From NCBI GenBank assembly GCA_029213045.1, contig JARGPN010000010.1:124001-188000 (forward strand): a DNA stretch of 64,000 nt, written 5' to 3'. Under the pieces are notes generated by a model, which was not told where the DNA came from, made no database searches, and was given only the letters and a program-made list of their open reading frames with translations. Made by a program: the position numbers and the translations under genes. Each line of letters begins with the position of its first letter. The stretch's first letter is position 1. Below are positions 18,045-29,264 of this stretch, in pieces. Source of the DNA: Alcanivoracaceae bacterium. Lineage in GTDB: Bacteria > Pseudomonadota > Gammaproteobacteria > Pseudomonadales > Alcanivoracaceae.

Positions 18045-18473
18045 GTGGGAGCTTGTCTGCAAGCGATTCTGCTTAAATCAACGCCCTATCGCTTGCAGGC
18101 AAGCTCCCACCTAGATCAAAACCGAAAATCTAGGCTTTCTAGAATTTTCCGCGAAGCCGCGTTCACCCATCAAATTCAAAAACACACACAACAAAACGCA
18201 CAGCCCTGCGTGGGTGCTTGCCTGCAAGCGATTCTGCCTAAATCAATGCCCTATCGCTTGCGGGCAAGCTACCACATAGATCAAAACCGAAAATCTTGGA
18301 TTTCTAGAATTTTCCGCGAAACCGCTTTCACCCATCAAATTCAAAAACACACACAACAACACGCACAGCCCTGCGTGGGAGCTTGCCTGCAAGCGATTCT
18401 GCCTAAATCAATGCCCTATCGCTTGCAGGCAAGCTCGCACCTAGATCGATACCGAAAAGTGTGGGTTCTCTAA
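18045..18473. repeat. 165-bp tandem repeat carrying REP-like palindromes (2.6 copies)
   Basis: Units start at 18045, 18210 and 18375, exactly 165 bases apart. Each opens with a palindrome: arms of 23 bases (core GGGAGCTTGCCTGCAAGCGA and its complement) around a 20-base loop, at 18045-18110, 18210-18275 and 18375-18440. The first two units are completed by a 99-base spacer with TCTAGAATTTTCCGCGAA and an ACACACACAACA run; the third stops after the palindrome. Units differ by few bases. A 142-codon frame runs through but only mirrors the repeat. This is a BIME-like array in an intergenic region after the oxidoreductase gene. Confidence 0.92.
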
Positions 18474-18515
18474 TTTCAGCGCAGTCACTTCGATACCGTT
18501 TTGTTTTATTTCTCC

Positions 18516-18545
18516 AAAAAAAGAGGCGCTTACGCACCTCTCTTT
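18516..18545 (-). terminator. Terminator of fadH
   Basis: On the minus strand AGAGGTGCG and CGCCTCT form a short bulged hairpin followed by seven T, 31 bases past the fadH stop. The array at 18045-18473 lies beyond it. Confidence 0.75.
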
Positions 18546-18575
18546 AAACTTCTTAATGAAATGACAAAACGCTTA

Positions 18576-20654
<2,079 letters not shown>

Positions 20655-20720
20655 CTAGTGCTGCGCATGAGAAGCATATTTTGACCTCTCACAAGCACTG
20701 AATGGCAAGCCGACCTAAAT

Positions 20721-20762
20721 CTGGACACCGTCAAGATAAGCGGGTATCTTGACGGTGTCAAG
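20721..20762. promoter_or_regulatory. Twin operator in the fadH-tetR divergon
   Basis: Two copies of CTTGAC-N3-GTCAAG stand 27 bases apart: CTGGACACCGTCAAG at 20721-20735 (one mismatch) and CTTGACGGTGTCAAG at 20748-20762 (perfect). They are arranged so that 20724-20738 and 20745-20759 form a perfect 15-base inverted repeat around a 6-base loop. The second copy ends 21 bases before the TetR start. This is the expected arrangement for autoregulation and co-repression of fadH. Confidence 0.75.
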
Positions 20763-20783
20763 TTAATCGAACTGGATTTATCC

Positions 20784-21404
20784 ATGAGCTCGACCAGCAA
20801 ATATCACCATGGCGATCTGCGTGCCGCACTGCTCCACGAGGCGGCTCTGCTGCTGCGTAACGAAGGCATTGACGGCCTTAGCCTGCGTAAGCTCGCGGAA
20901 AAGGTGGGGGTGTCTCGCATGGCGCCATATCACCATTTCAAGGATAAACATGAACTACTGTGCGCGCTGGCAGCGCAAGGGTTTGACCACCTAGACCAAC
21001 TGATGAGCGACGCTAACCTTGTTCCCAGCGATAATCTGGAGGAGCAGCTGCGATCCTTTGTTCGCGGTTACTTACGCTTTGCCACCAGCCAACCAGAACG
21101 CTACGACTTGATGTTTGGCCGCCCGATCTGGAAAACCGGCACGCCCTCGGATGAACTGAAGCAAATTGCCTACAGCACCTTTCGCCATTACGCCGAAAAA
21201 GTAGGCGGGATGATCAGCAACGGTCGCCTACCGGAAGGCAGTAATCCATTACGCTTAGCACAGGCCAGCTGGGCAACGCTACACGGGCTTTGTCGATTAA
21301 TGATCGACGGCATTTATGTTAATGCGATGGATATGGATGAAGTCAGCGAGGAATCTATTCGCGTGATGTTGGCTATGCTGAGTGTCGAAAGAACGGACAA
21401 ATAA
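20784..21404 (+). CDS. TetR-family regulator, probable fadH repressor
   Basis: This 206-residue protein has an N-terminal TetR helix-turn-helix: YHHGDLRAALLHEAALLLRN, then GLSLRKLAEKVGVSRMAPYHHFKDKHELLCALA. A helical ligand domain follows (about 75-200) with YLRFATSQPERYDLMFGRP, as in TetR_C_33-type regulators that often sit by acyl-CoA genes. It starts at ATG 20784, right after the twin operator. An acyl-CoA ligand is inferred from its neighbour fadH only. Confidence 0.9.
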   Translation: MSSTSKYHHGDLRAALLHEAALLLRNEGIDGLSLRKLAEKVGVSRMAPYHHFKDKHELLCALAAQGFDHLDQLMSDANLVPSDNLEEQLRSFVRGYLRFATSQPERYDLMFGRPIWKTGTPSDELKQIAYSTFRHYAEKVGGMISNGRLPEGSNPLRLAQASWATLHGLCRLMIDGIYVNAMDMDEVSEESIRVMLAMLSVERTDK

Positions 21405-21430
21405 CCCGTTCAGTGTATTTGCATAAAAAA

Positions 21431-21453
21431 AAGCGAACACATTCGGTTCGCTT
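21431..21453. terminator. Bidirectional terminator between tetR and membrane protein gene
   Basis: AAGCGAAC and GTTCGCTT pair around a 7-base loop, with a run of A before and T after, 26 bases past the TetR stop. The genes on either side are convergent. Confidence 0.85.
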
Positions 21454-21481
21454 CTTTTATAGCTTCGGCTAACGCCACCTC

Positions 21482-21976
21482 TTAAGGCAGCTCTAGTATT
21501 GCCTCCAAATACACCCTCGCTCGCTGCTCGGCGTAATAATCGATCGTTACCCCAAGCAAGGAGAAGCCCAACAGGCCAACCGCAATACCGGCTGCGATAT
21601 CTGACTTAACGAGCAACAACAAACCCACCGCCACCAGCGCAGCAAGAATAAAAACCACTCGGTAATACTTAAAGTTACGCACCACCTTTTCCATGCGCTC
21701 CCCTTCGGTCGCCACTGCGCCGACGCCATTCTCTTGGTACAGCTTCGCCAGCCCAGACACTTGCTTTGGCGTTTTCAGTGCCAAGCCCACTCCACCCAAA
21801 AACGCGAAAACACCAAGAACACAAAGTACGGAGCCCAGACCACGCGCGAAGCTATCTTTAACGATCAACCACAAGCCTGCGCTTGCGATTAACAGGACAA
21901 TAGCTACAAGCGCGACGGTAATGCCGGTGATTTTTTCCCCGCGAAAGTACAGCTGCATTTGCTCAACAAAATCCAT
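21482..21976 (-). CDS. Inner-membrane protein of unknown function
   Basis: I choose ATG 21976, with AGGA 6 bases before it, over a TTG 15 bases upstream; this gives 164 residues. Two hairpins of membrane helices are seen, at about 19-42 and 48-68, then 105-126 and 130-148, linked by a soluble loop with LAKLYQENGVGAVATEGERM. The C-terminus is cytoplasmic-like (YYAEQRARVYLEAILELP). I recognise no family. It is monocistronic, flanked by terminators on one side and the thiolase region on the other. Confidence 0.7.
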   Translation of the reverse strand: MDFVEQMQLYFRGEKITGITVALVAIVLLIASAGLWLIVKDSFARGLGSVLCVLGVFAFLGGVGLALKTPKQVSGLAKLYQENGVGAVATEGERMEKVVRNFKYYRVVFILAALVAVGLLLLVKSDIAAGIAVGLLGFSLLGVTIDYYAEQRARVYLEAILELP

Positions 21977-22205
21977 ACTTCGTCCTGCCAATTTCCATAA
22001 GAGGTTTTGTGTTATGTGCGTTTATCGTTCAAAAACGTTGTGTATAACAGGCGCCATAGGTGCGCAGCGCTGCCAACGCTAGACTAATGAGAATGGTTAA
22101 TAGGATAGCAACGAAATATGTATTGCCCAATAGACCGCATCACACTCAATGACTTCCGCCACCCGAGATTTGGCGGCGACTCAGCAAGGAGCGACATAAG
22201 AGCAT

Positions 22206-22243
22206 AAAAAAACCACCAAGCCTTGTGAGCTTGATGGTTTTTT
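22206..22243. terminator. Terminator after thiolase
   Basis: AAAAAACCACCAAGC pairs with GCTTGATGGTTTTTT (one wobble) around a 7-base loop, 40 bases past the thiolase stop. A- and T-runs on both sides allow use in both directions. Confidence 0.88.
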
Positions 22244-22283
22244 GTATTGCCATGCATTGCGGCGATACATCGCCGCGGCACTA

Positions 22284-23570
22284 TTACTTCTCTAGAATTG
22301 CCACAACCCCTTGTCCACCTGCTGCGCAGATGGAAATAAGGCAACGGCCAGAGCCTTTTTCGTTTAACAGTTTTGCCGCGTTTGCGAGAATACGACCACC
22401 TGTTGCAGCGAACGGGTGACCCGCCGCCAGCGAAGAGCCTTTTACGTTAAGCTTGGCGCGATCAATACTGCCCAGTGCTTTGTCGCGACCTAAACGGTTC
22501 TTGCAGAAGCTCTCGTCTTCCCACGCTTTCAATGTGGACAAGACCTGCGAAGCGAATGCTTCGTGAATTTCATAGAAGTCGAAATCCTGCAAAGTAATGT
22601 CGGCTTTATCGAGCATCTTCGGTACTGCGTAGGCAGGTGCCAACAACAAACCTTCTTTCTTGCCGATAAAGTCTACGGCCGCCGCTTCACCGAATGTCAG
22701 GTACGCCAACACAGGCAAGTTGTGCGCTTTCGCCCACTCTTCAGATGCCAACAATACTGCAGAGGCACCGTCAGTCAGTGGCGTAGAGTTCGCCGCCGTC
22801 ATGGTGCCATTTTCGCCACCGAATACTGGCTTCAACGTCGCCAATTTTTCCAGCGTAGAATCACCGCGCATATTATTGTCGCGCTCCAAACCATGGAACG
22901 GCGTGATCAAATCATTCTGCCAGCCGTCTTCATAAGACTTTGCCAACTTCTGGTGTGATTCCCACGCTAGTTTGTCTTGCTCTTCACGAGGAATGCTCCA
23001 CTCCGCAGCGGTGATCGCTTGGTGATCACCCATCGCCAAGCCAGTGCGTGGCTCGCCATTCTTAGGTACGTCTGGCATAAACCATTTTGGGTTGAACAAT
23101 TTCAACGCCAATTTTGCTTTCTCGCCGTTTGTTTTGGCTTTGTTGATCGCCATAAACACTTTGCGTTTTTCTTCGTTTACACCGATAGGTGCATCAGAAG
23201 TGGTGTCTACGCCACATGCGATAGCGCTATCGATTTGACCCAAGGCGATTTTGTTAGCGACGAGAATCGCTGCCTCAAGGCCTGTGCCACACGCTTGCTG
23301 TACATCGTACGCAGGTGTTTCAGGCGCCAACTTAGAACCCAATACACATTCACGCACCAAATTAAAATCACGCGAGTGCTTCATTACCGCGCCGCCAGCG
23401 ACTTCGCCGATCAGCTCGCCTTTCAAATTAAAACGATCTACCAAACCGTCCAACGCAGCGGTAAGCATGTCTTGGTTAGACACACCGAAATACGCGCTAT
23501 TCGAGCGAGCGAATGGAATACGGTTACCGCCGATAATGGCGACCTTACGAACTTTTTTGCCTGCGAGCAT
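22284..23570 (-). CDS. Acetyl-CoA C-acyltransferase (thiolase, FadA2/FadI-like)
   Basis: This 428-residue protein has the thiolase active-site triad: Cys94 in QQACGTGLEA, His in YEIHEAFASQVL and the second Cys in ICAAGGQG. The GHPFAATGGR loop replaces the more common GHPxGATG, as in FadI-type and mycobacterial FadA2-type enzymes. It should cleave 3-ketoacyl-CoA or condense acetyl-CoA. It is divergent from a high-molecular-weight FabG gene across 329 bases, the same pairing as fadA2-fabG4 in Mycobacterium. It has no FadB/FadJ partner in the window. Confidence 0.92.
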   Translation of the reverse strand: MLAGKKVRKVAIIGGNRIPFARSNSAYFGVSNQDMLTAALDGLVDRFNLKGELIGEVAGGAVMKHSRDFNLVRECVLGSKLAPETPAYDVQQACGTGLEAAILVANKIALGQIDSAIACGVDTTSDAPIGVNEEKRKVFMAINKAKTNGEKAKLALKLFNPKWFMPDVPKNGEPRTGLAMGDHQAITAAEWSIPREEQDKLAWESHQKLAKSYEDGWQNDLITPFHGLERDNNMRGDSTLEKLATLKPVFGGENGTMTAANSTPLTDGASAVLLASEEWAKAHNLPVLAYLTFGEAAAVDFIGKKEGLLLAPAYAVPKMLDKADITLQDFDFYEIHEAFASQVLSTLKAWEDESFCKNRLGRDKALGSIDRAKLNVKGSSLAAGHPFAATGGRILANAAKLLNEKGSGRCLISICAAGGQGVVAILEK

Positions 23571-23899
23571 GTCGAACCCTCCACTGTGACCAAGGCGGCC
23601 AACTATATAGATAACCGGGTGAAATTACCCGCCCCAGCGCAGGGCGACGCAATCCCGGAATGTCTGCGGAGGGCAGTCTAGCGGTACGCGCGCGCAGACG
23701 GGTTGGCTGTATCGCCCCATCATCTTAAGCAGGCGGTCAATCGCCCACGCCGCTTGCAATGTTTCAATACGCGCCACTGGGGCTATGATTATGTCCCTCT
23801 TAGGTGCGAGCCACCCAGCATCAGCGATTGCACCGCTGGCTGAGACCCAATGGCGACGCACCGTTGCGCATCCAAACATTCTGTTGAAAGGACCGAACC
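23571..23899. other. 329-base divergent promoter region (thiolase / FabG)
   Basis: This holds the start signals of both genes, including AAAGGA before the FabG ATG. An 84-codon minus-strand frame (23625-23879) has no family motif and I do not call it. No strong palindrome stands out. Confidence 0.5.
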
Positions 23900-25318
23900 A
23901 TGAGTGATCTGTATCAGGCCATTGCCAATTCTGCCGTGGGGAAAAAAGTGTTCAGCTCACTGAACTTACCTATCCCTGTCACTCTCGACCGTCATCGCCC
24001 TGACCAGGGTTCATTTATTTTAGGCAACGTCCTCGTTGGCGCGGCGGCTGGCAGCAAAGCGGCACCCGCTATTTTGGCGACACTAAAAGCCGCCACCGGC
24101 GCACATATCAGCACCCTCGCCGGGATGTCTTCAGAAGCCGACATTCAAAAAGCATCCGGCACCGCTGGTGTGAATGTTGAAAACTACACCGCCAGCAAAG
24201 AAGACAGCCAAAAATTCAAAGCGCTGATTTTTGATGCCACAGGCATTAAAAATACCTCTGAGTTGCGCGCTGTCCACGACTTCTTCCACCCAGTCATGCG
24301 TAAGCTCGACAAATGCGGACGCATCGTCGTAATTGGCCGCCCTCCTGAGAGCTGCTCAATCGAACAACGCATTGCACAGCGCGGCTTAGAAGGCTTAGTA
24401 AAAAGCCTTGGCAAAGAAGTGAAAAAAGGTGCCATTGCTAACTTAGTGTATGTAGAAGACGGCGCAGAAAGTCAGCTGGCTGGCCCGCTGCATTTCTTCC
24501 TATCACCTAAGTCTGCCTACGTTTCTGGTCAATTGATTCGCGTTGGCGCGTCTGACTTCGGCGCTGACGGCTTTGATTGGCACAAACCGTTATGGGGCAA
24601 AACAGCGTTGGTTACCGGCGCGGCTCGCGGTATTGGCGCAGCGATTGCTGAAGTTCTCGCCCGCGACGGCGCAACCGTCATCGTGCTGGATATCCCACCG
24701 ATGGCCGACGACCTCAACCAAGTTGCGGCAAATATTGGCGGCATTGCACTCGAAGGCGATATCACTGCTGACGACGCGCCTGGGAAAATTTCTGCGGCGG
24801 CAAAAGAACAAGGCGGCTTGGACATTATCGTTCATAACGCTGGCGTAACCCGCGACAAAACAATGGCTGGCATGCCTGACAAACTCTGGGACATGGTGAT
24901 CGACATCAACATTGCCTCGGAAGAGCGCATCAACGCTCAGCTGCTTGCTGACGGCACATTGAATGAAGGCGGTCGCATTGTTTGTGTGAGCTCTATTTCT
25001 GGTATTGCTGGCAACATGGGCCAAACCAACTACGCCACTTCCAAAGCTGCGGTCATCGGCATGGTACAGGGTATGGCGCCGGACCTAGCCGCTAAAAACA
25101 TCACCATCAACGCAGTAGCACCAGGCTTTATTGAAACGCAAATGACGGCGGCTATCCCGTTCGCCATTCGCGAAGCGGGCCGTCGCTTGAACTCAATGAA
25201 CCAAGGCGGCCAGCCTGTCGATGTAGCAGAAACCATTGCGTTCTTCTCGTCACCAGCGAGCCAAGGCGCCACCGGCAACATCGTGCGCGTTTGCGGACAG
25301 AGCTTGATTGGCGCGTAA
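23900..25318 (+). CDS. High-molecular-weight 3-oxoacyl reductase (FabG4-like, two Rossmann domains)
   Basis: This 472-residue protein starts at ATG 23900 with AAAGGA 7 bases before. The N-terminal half (about 1-225) is a degenerate Rossmann/flavodoxin-like domain. The C-terminal half is a full SDR: TALVTGAARGIGAAIAEVLA, HNAGVTRDKTM, CVSSISGIAGNMGQTNYATSKAA (catalytic Ser, Tyr, Lys). This is the layout of mycobacterial FabG4 (HMwFabG), which is CoA- rather than ACP-linked and NADH dependent. It likely interconverts 3-oxoacyl- and (R)-3-hydroxyacyl-CoA, working with the divergent thiolase and the MaoC hydratase at 29265. Confidence 0.9.
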   Translation: MSDLYQAIANSAVGKKVFSSLNLPIPVTLDRHRPDQGSFILGNVLVGAAAGSKAAPAILATLKAATGAHISTLAGMSSEADIQKASGTAGVNVENYTASKEDSQKFKALIFDATGIKNTSELRAVHDFFHPVMRKLDKCGRIVVIGRPPESCSIEQRIAQRGLEGLVKSLGKEVKKGAIANLVYVEDGAESQLAGPLHFFLSPKSAYVSGQLIRVGASDFGADGFDWHKPLWGKTALVTGAARGIGAAIAEVLARDGATVIVLDIPPMADDLNQVAANIGGIALEGDITADDAPGKISAAAKEQGGLDIIVHNAGVTRDKTMAGMPDKLWDMVIDINIASEERINAQLLADGTLNEGGRIVCVSSISGIAGNMGQTNYATSKAAVIGMVQGMAPDLAAKNITINAVAPGFIETQMTAAIPFAIREAGRRLNSMNQGGQPVDVAETIAFFSSPASQGATGNIVRVCGQSLIGA

Positions 25319-25349
25319 TTCGCACTAATCGCTGTTCCGTTGAAAATAA

Positions 25350-25386
25350 AAAGCCGCCAACCTTTTCGGGTTGGCGGCTTTTTTTA
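25350..25386. terminator. Bidirectional terminator between FabG and hybrid kinase
   Basis: AAAGCCGCCAACC pairs perfectly with GGTTGGCGGCTTT around TTTTCG, followed by more T. The two neighbouring genes are convergent. Confidence 0.92.
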
Positions 25387-25440
25387 TGCTTCGCTATTTA
25401 ATCCGTTTCTCGTTTCCTTGCCGCCCGCTCCAACCGGTCA

Positions 25441-27828
25441 TTAAGACGCAAGCATTGCCTGCATTAATGTGGATTGATTCGCAGGCTTCGTGACGTACGC
25501 ATCCATCCCCGCCTGTAACAACTGATTAACCGATTCTGGGAGGGAGTGAGCGCTCAACCCAACAATACGGATCGCGTTTAATTGATGTACTTTTTCAAAC
25601 TGTCGAATTTCCACCGTCGCCTGGAGTCCGTCCATGTGTGGCATTTCATAATCAAGCAAAACGATATTGAGCGATTGGTGGTTATCTTTAAATAGCCTTA
25701 ACGCCTTCGCGCCATTTTCTGCCAGCAACACGTGAGCGCCTAAATGACGCAGCGAACGATCCAGCAGCAATCGGTTCACATCGTTATCTTCGGCCACTAG
25801 AATATTCAATCCCGTCAACGGACGCGATTCAAGTGGCGCATCTGCTACCAATGCATCTAGTTCATCATTTTCGTCAACGCCTAATAACGGCACGCGGAAC
25901 CAGAACGTCGAGCCAGCACCGACATTGCTGGTCACACCAATTTGTCCTTCCATCAGATCAACCAACTGCTTGCTAATCCACAATCCCAAGCCAGTGCCAC
26001 CAAAACGACGAGTTGTCGATTTATCTGCCTGCTGGAACCGCTCAAATAGATTATTCAAGGCATTAGGCTCAATGCCTATGCCTGTGTCCGCAACCTCGAA
26101 CTTCACCCAGTTACTGTCTTTTCGCACACGTACTTCAACACTTCCGTGCTCAGTAAACTTAAAGGCGTTGCCAATTAAATTAATCAACACTTGGCGCAAG
26201 CGCACCACGTCACCGATCAACATTTTCGGCACTGACGGACTAATACATACACTAAAGCTTAACTGTGAGGCTTGGCGGTGCGGCGTGAACATATGCTGTA
26301 GCGAGTCCACCAGGCCATTTAGCTCAAACGGAGCACACTCAATATCCAATTTGCCTGCATCAATACGTGAGTAATCCAAAATATTATTAATCAGATCCAA
26401 CAACGCCGAACCAGAATGCCGAACGATCTGTAAATATTCTTTTTGGGCATAATCGAGACCGGTATCTGCTAGTAACTCCGTTGCACCGAGAATGCCATTA
26501 ATAGGCGTGCGTATTTCGTGGCTCATGGTGGCAATGAATTCACTCTTAGCATCGCTCGCAGCGTTCGCAGTAGCTGCCAAGTTACGCAGCTTTAATTGCT
26601 CCATTTCGTTTTCGAGGCGCACACGCATGAGGCGTTGCCGATGATCCGTGATTTCGCGAATTCGCGCCGCCAGCGAAAAAGACAACAGCACACCTTCAAC
26701 TGCTGAACCGATTAAGAAAGTATTATTGGTAAACGCGTTTAACGGCAACAGACCTAATTTCGTTGAACCATAAATCGCGGCACCAAGAAGCAGCGCACCC
26801 CACGCGGCGGTATACACCTTTGCGGCTTCATTTCCGGATCGCCATTGACTCAAACCCGCCATCCAGAAAGCGCCGCCACTGACCATCGCATTGATAGCAG
26901 ACAATTTAAGATGCAGCTCCATGGAAATAATCGGTGCCAAAATAAGCATAGCGAGTGAAATGCTTATCATCCCCATGACGATCCAATAGGCGAAACTACC
27001 CCGCCTCAAATCAAGCGTACGAGACGTGAATAACCCACCGGCAAGCATCATCATATTGATGGAAAAACCAACCGTATAATCGGAAACTTCCGGCCATGAA
27101 GGCCACAGGAACTGAGAACCAAATCCTGTTTGAGACGCCTGTAAAACCAACACGCTAACGATGTAGCAAATGTAGTAGAAGTACGCGTCCGTTCTGACCG
27201 ACATCAACAAGCATAAATTATAAAGAATCAGACACATCAACACGCCGAAATAAGCCGAGTAGCGCGTTTGCTGGTACTGATAATCTTGGTAGTAGGCTTC
27301 CGGCTGCCACAACACTAACGGCACCTGCATGCTGCCTTTCTCTTCAACGCGCAAATACACGTCAATTTTTTCGCCCGCATTAAATGTAATGGGTACCACA
27401 AACACACGGCTATCGATCAGGCGATCACCATACGGCAGCGCGTTGCCTATATGCTGGCTAAAAGAACGACCTTGATCGCTGAAAAAAGAAAATTCGAGGT
27501 GATCGACCACCGGCCCGTTGACGACCAAATAACGCTCGTACGTTTCTGCCGTTGTATTCTCTAGGGAAAACCGCAGCCACACAGGAGACGTCATAAAGCC
27601 AAAGTTCATTCCGTTGTTTTCGGAAGGCTGCCAAGGCGCGTCAGCGTGGCGCACGTCATCGAGGGTTGCATCGCCAGTGCGATCAACAAAATATTCGGCT
27701 TGAGAATCAATATCGATTTTTTTTAGGGAGGGAGAAACAAGTACTTCTGCCTGCGCAGCACTGCACACAAGCAGCACGACGGGCAGCAGCCGGACCAATA
27801 ACCTACGAAACGAAATGTCTTGGCGCAT
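25441..27828 (-). CDS. Hybrid sensor histidine kinase with 7TMR-DISM sensor
   Basis: I choose ATG 27828, which has AGGA 7 bases upstream and starts the signal peptide ([21 protein letters not shown]); the frame extends to 27885. The 795 residues hold a DISMED2-type periplasmic beta domain (about 35-175, [13 protein letters not shown] and [16 protein letters not shown]), seven membrane helices (about 190-385), a coiled coil, HisKA with His437 ([10 protein letters not shown]), HATPase ([23 protein letters not shown]) and one REC with Asp in [12 protein letters not shown]. Such sensors detect carbohydrates or other small molecules outside the cell. It follows an AraC regulator gene by 116 bases in the same direction. 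Confidence 0.93.
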   Translation of the reverse strand: MRQDISFRRLLVRLLPVVLLVCSAAQAEVLVSPSLKKIDIDSQAEYFVDRTGDATLDDVRHADAPWQPSENNGMNFGFMTSPVWLRFSLENTTAETYERYLVVNGPVVDHLEFSFFSDQGRSFSQHIGNALPYGDRLIDSRVFVVPITFNAGEKIDVYLRVEEKGSMQVPLVLWQPEAYYQDYQYQQTRYSAYFGVLMCLILYNLCLLMSVRTDAYFYYICYIVSVLVLQASQTGFGSQFLWPSWPEVSDYTVGFSINMMMLAGGLFTSRTLDLRRGSFAYWIVMGMISISLAMLILAPIISMELHLKLSAINAMVSGGAFWMAGLSQWRSGNEAAKVYTAAWGALLLGAAIYGSTKLGLLPLNAFTNNTFLIGSAVEGVLLSFSLAARIREITDHRQRLMRVRLENEMEQLKLRNLAATANAASDAKSEFIATMSHEIRTPINGILGATELLADTGLDYAQKEYLQIVRHSGSALLDLINNILDYSRIDAGKLDIECAPFELNGLVDSLQHMFTPHRQASQLSFSVCISPSVPKMLIGDVVRLRQVLINLIGNAFKFTEHGSVEVRVRKDSNWVKFEVADTGIGIEPNALNNLFERFQQADKSTTRRFGGTGLGLWISKQLVDLMEGQIGVTSNVGAGSTFWFRVPLLGVDENDELDALVADAPLESRPLTGLNILVAEDNDVNRLLLDRSLRHLGAHVLLAENGAKALRLFKDNHQSLNIVLLDYEMPHMDGLQATVEIRQFEKVHQLNAIRIVGLSAHSLPESVNQLLQAGMDAYVTKPANQSTLMQAMLAS

Positions 27829-27944
27829 CGGCAATCCTAAGGAAGTATCTGCGACAACAAATTCATATAGACCGTTATACATCAACCGCTTAACGACTAC
27901 ATCATTATGTCTAGATGCCTTGCTGCTGCCTAGGCAATACGCCG

Positions 27945-28958
27945 CTAGCCCGCCGACTCTTCCTCAGCTTTCAATTTGCGATATTCAATCGGCGTCATGC
28001 CAACCCAGCGCTTGAAAGCGCGATAAAACGTCGATGGCTCGGAAAAGCCGGTTAAATAGACGATTTCATCGATGGATTCTTCCGTGCCAGCGAGTAACCG
28101 TTTTGCCAGTTTGCAGCGATATTCCGCCACAAGCTGATTGAAGTTGGTGCCAGCATCTGCCAAACGCGTACGCAACTGACGCGGCTTTATGCCAAGGCGC
28201 GCGGCGACTTCTTCTAGATTCGCATGGCCCGATTCGAGCAGTTCAGCAATCAAGCGGCTAACCTGCGTGACCAAATCTTGTTTTTCCAAACGGGCGATTT
28301 GCTCGCTCGCCAAGCGCTCATGTAACTGTAGTAGCTCAGGCTCATGGTGCGCAGATGGTAAATCCATTACCTTGCGATCAAACAGAATGCCGACATTAGG
28401 CATGCCAAATTTAACTGGGCACCCGTAAACACGCTCATATTCGCGCATTTCGCCGTGCTGATCGTGGCTAAAGTGCACCTCTAATGGCATAAAAGCGCCA
28501 TCGGTTACAAAGCTAAAAAACTTCACAACGCCCACTGCGGCACATTCATTTAAATGGGCCAGCTTACGGCTCCATAAAAGCTGCTTTAAGAAAATGCCGC
28601 CTTCAAGCTCAATCAACTCCGCATTCGCGGCATCTGACAGCAAGCGCTGGTATGCAATCGCGCGATTCAATCCTTCGCCAAAGTTAGGGCTGGAAAGAAA
28701 TAGATATTCCAGTACCTGGCCTTTGAAAATTGGAAAGTGCGCCCCCAGATGTAAGCCGACCAAGGGATCACCGGAGACCTCCTCGACCGCTTGCCAGAAC
28801 CATTCTTGCGCGTCGTGAGGGGTGCGCAGTTCAGGCAAGTTCAACGTGGCCTTCTCTACGCCCACTTTGGCCAAGACTGCGTCGGCGTCGATCCCCGCAT
28901 TTTGCATGGCCCGATAGGCCATTCGCAGTAATACACCGGAGTCTGTCAGGTTAGTCAT
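27945..28958 (-). CDS. AraC-family regulator (OruR/ArgR-like arabinose-binding-type N-domain)
   Basis: This 337-residue protein has an N-terminal ligand domain of the PF12625 type (about 15-205: DAQEWFWQAVEEVSGDPLVGLHLG) and a C-terminal double helix-turn-helix: ANLEEVAARLGIKPRQLRTRL and IDEIVYLTGFSEPSTFYRAFKRW. Regulators of this class in related bacteria often govern lipid or wax-ester and alkane genes. It is divergent from the MaoC hydratase gene across 306 bases and is a good candidate to control it. The ligand is unknown. Confidence 0.9.
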   Translation of the reverse strand: MTNLTDSGVLLRMAYRAMQNAGIDADAVLAKVGVEKATLNLPELRTPHDAQEWFWQAVEEVSGDPLVGLHLGAHFPIFKGQVLEYLFLSSPNFGEGLNRAIAYQRLLSDAANAELIELEGGIFLKQLLWSRKLAHLNECAAVGVVKFFSFVTDGAFMPLEVHFSHDQHGEMREYERVYGCPVKFGMPNVGILFDRKVMDLPSAHHEPELLQLHERLASEQIARLEKQDLVTQVSRLIAELLESGHANLEEVAARLGIKPRQLRTRLADAGTNFNQLVAEYRCKLAKRLLAGTEESIDEIVYLTGFSEPSTFYRAFKRWVGMTPIEYRKLKAEEESAG

Positions 28959-29264
28959 GCGTCCCCAAATTTCCTTAAATGTTTCCGTCGTCTGAGTTCA
29001 ACGTCGGCTTTGGGCTGTTTGTCGCCGCACAGAAGAAATTCGGCTCGACAGAACCGTCAGCTGTGTCCGCTACAAACAAAGGGCGAATGTATCACAGCGC
29101 CACCTACTCCGGAACCAACCCCAGTAATAGCGCGTCATTCCGATGAAATAAATGCACCGGCGAGCATCGGGATCAAAGACAGTCACTATCGTCCCCACGG
29201 CCAATAGTCCCTCACCTAGCCCTCGGTATACTGCCGCCCATTGTTTCTACGGGAGAATGCCGCA
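28959..29264. other. 306-base divergent region (araC-type gene / MaoC)
   Basis: It must hold the promoters of both genes; GGGAGA precedes the MaoC start. No strong palindrome or RNA gene is visible. Confidence 0.5.

Noticed and set aside
18045-18473. 142-codon open frame across the tandem array
   Set aside because: Its sequence is only the 165-bp repeat translated (165 is a multiple of 3, so the frame stays open). There is no ribosome-binding site and no protein family resemblance.
18045-18473. Possible CRISPR array
   Set aside because: The spacers are nearly identical copies of 99 bases, not unique, and no cas gene is present. It is a tandem duplication with palindromes.
23625-23879. 84-codon minus-strand frame in the thiolase/FabG divergent region
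   Set aside because: It lies in what must be promoter DNA and has no recognisable motif.
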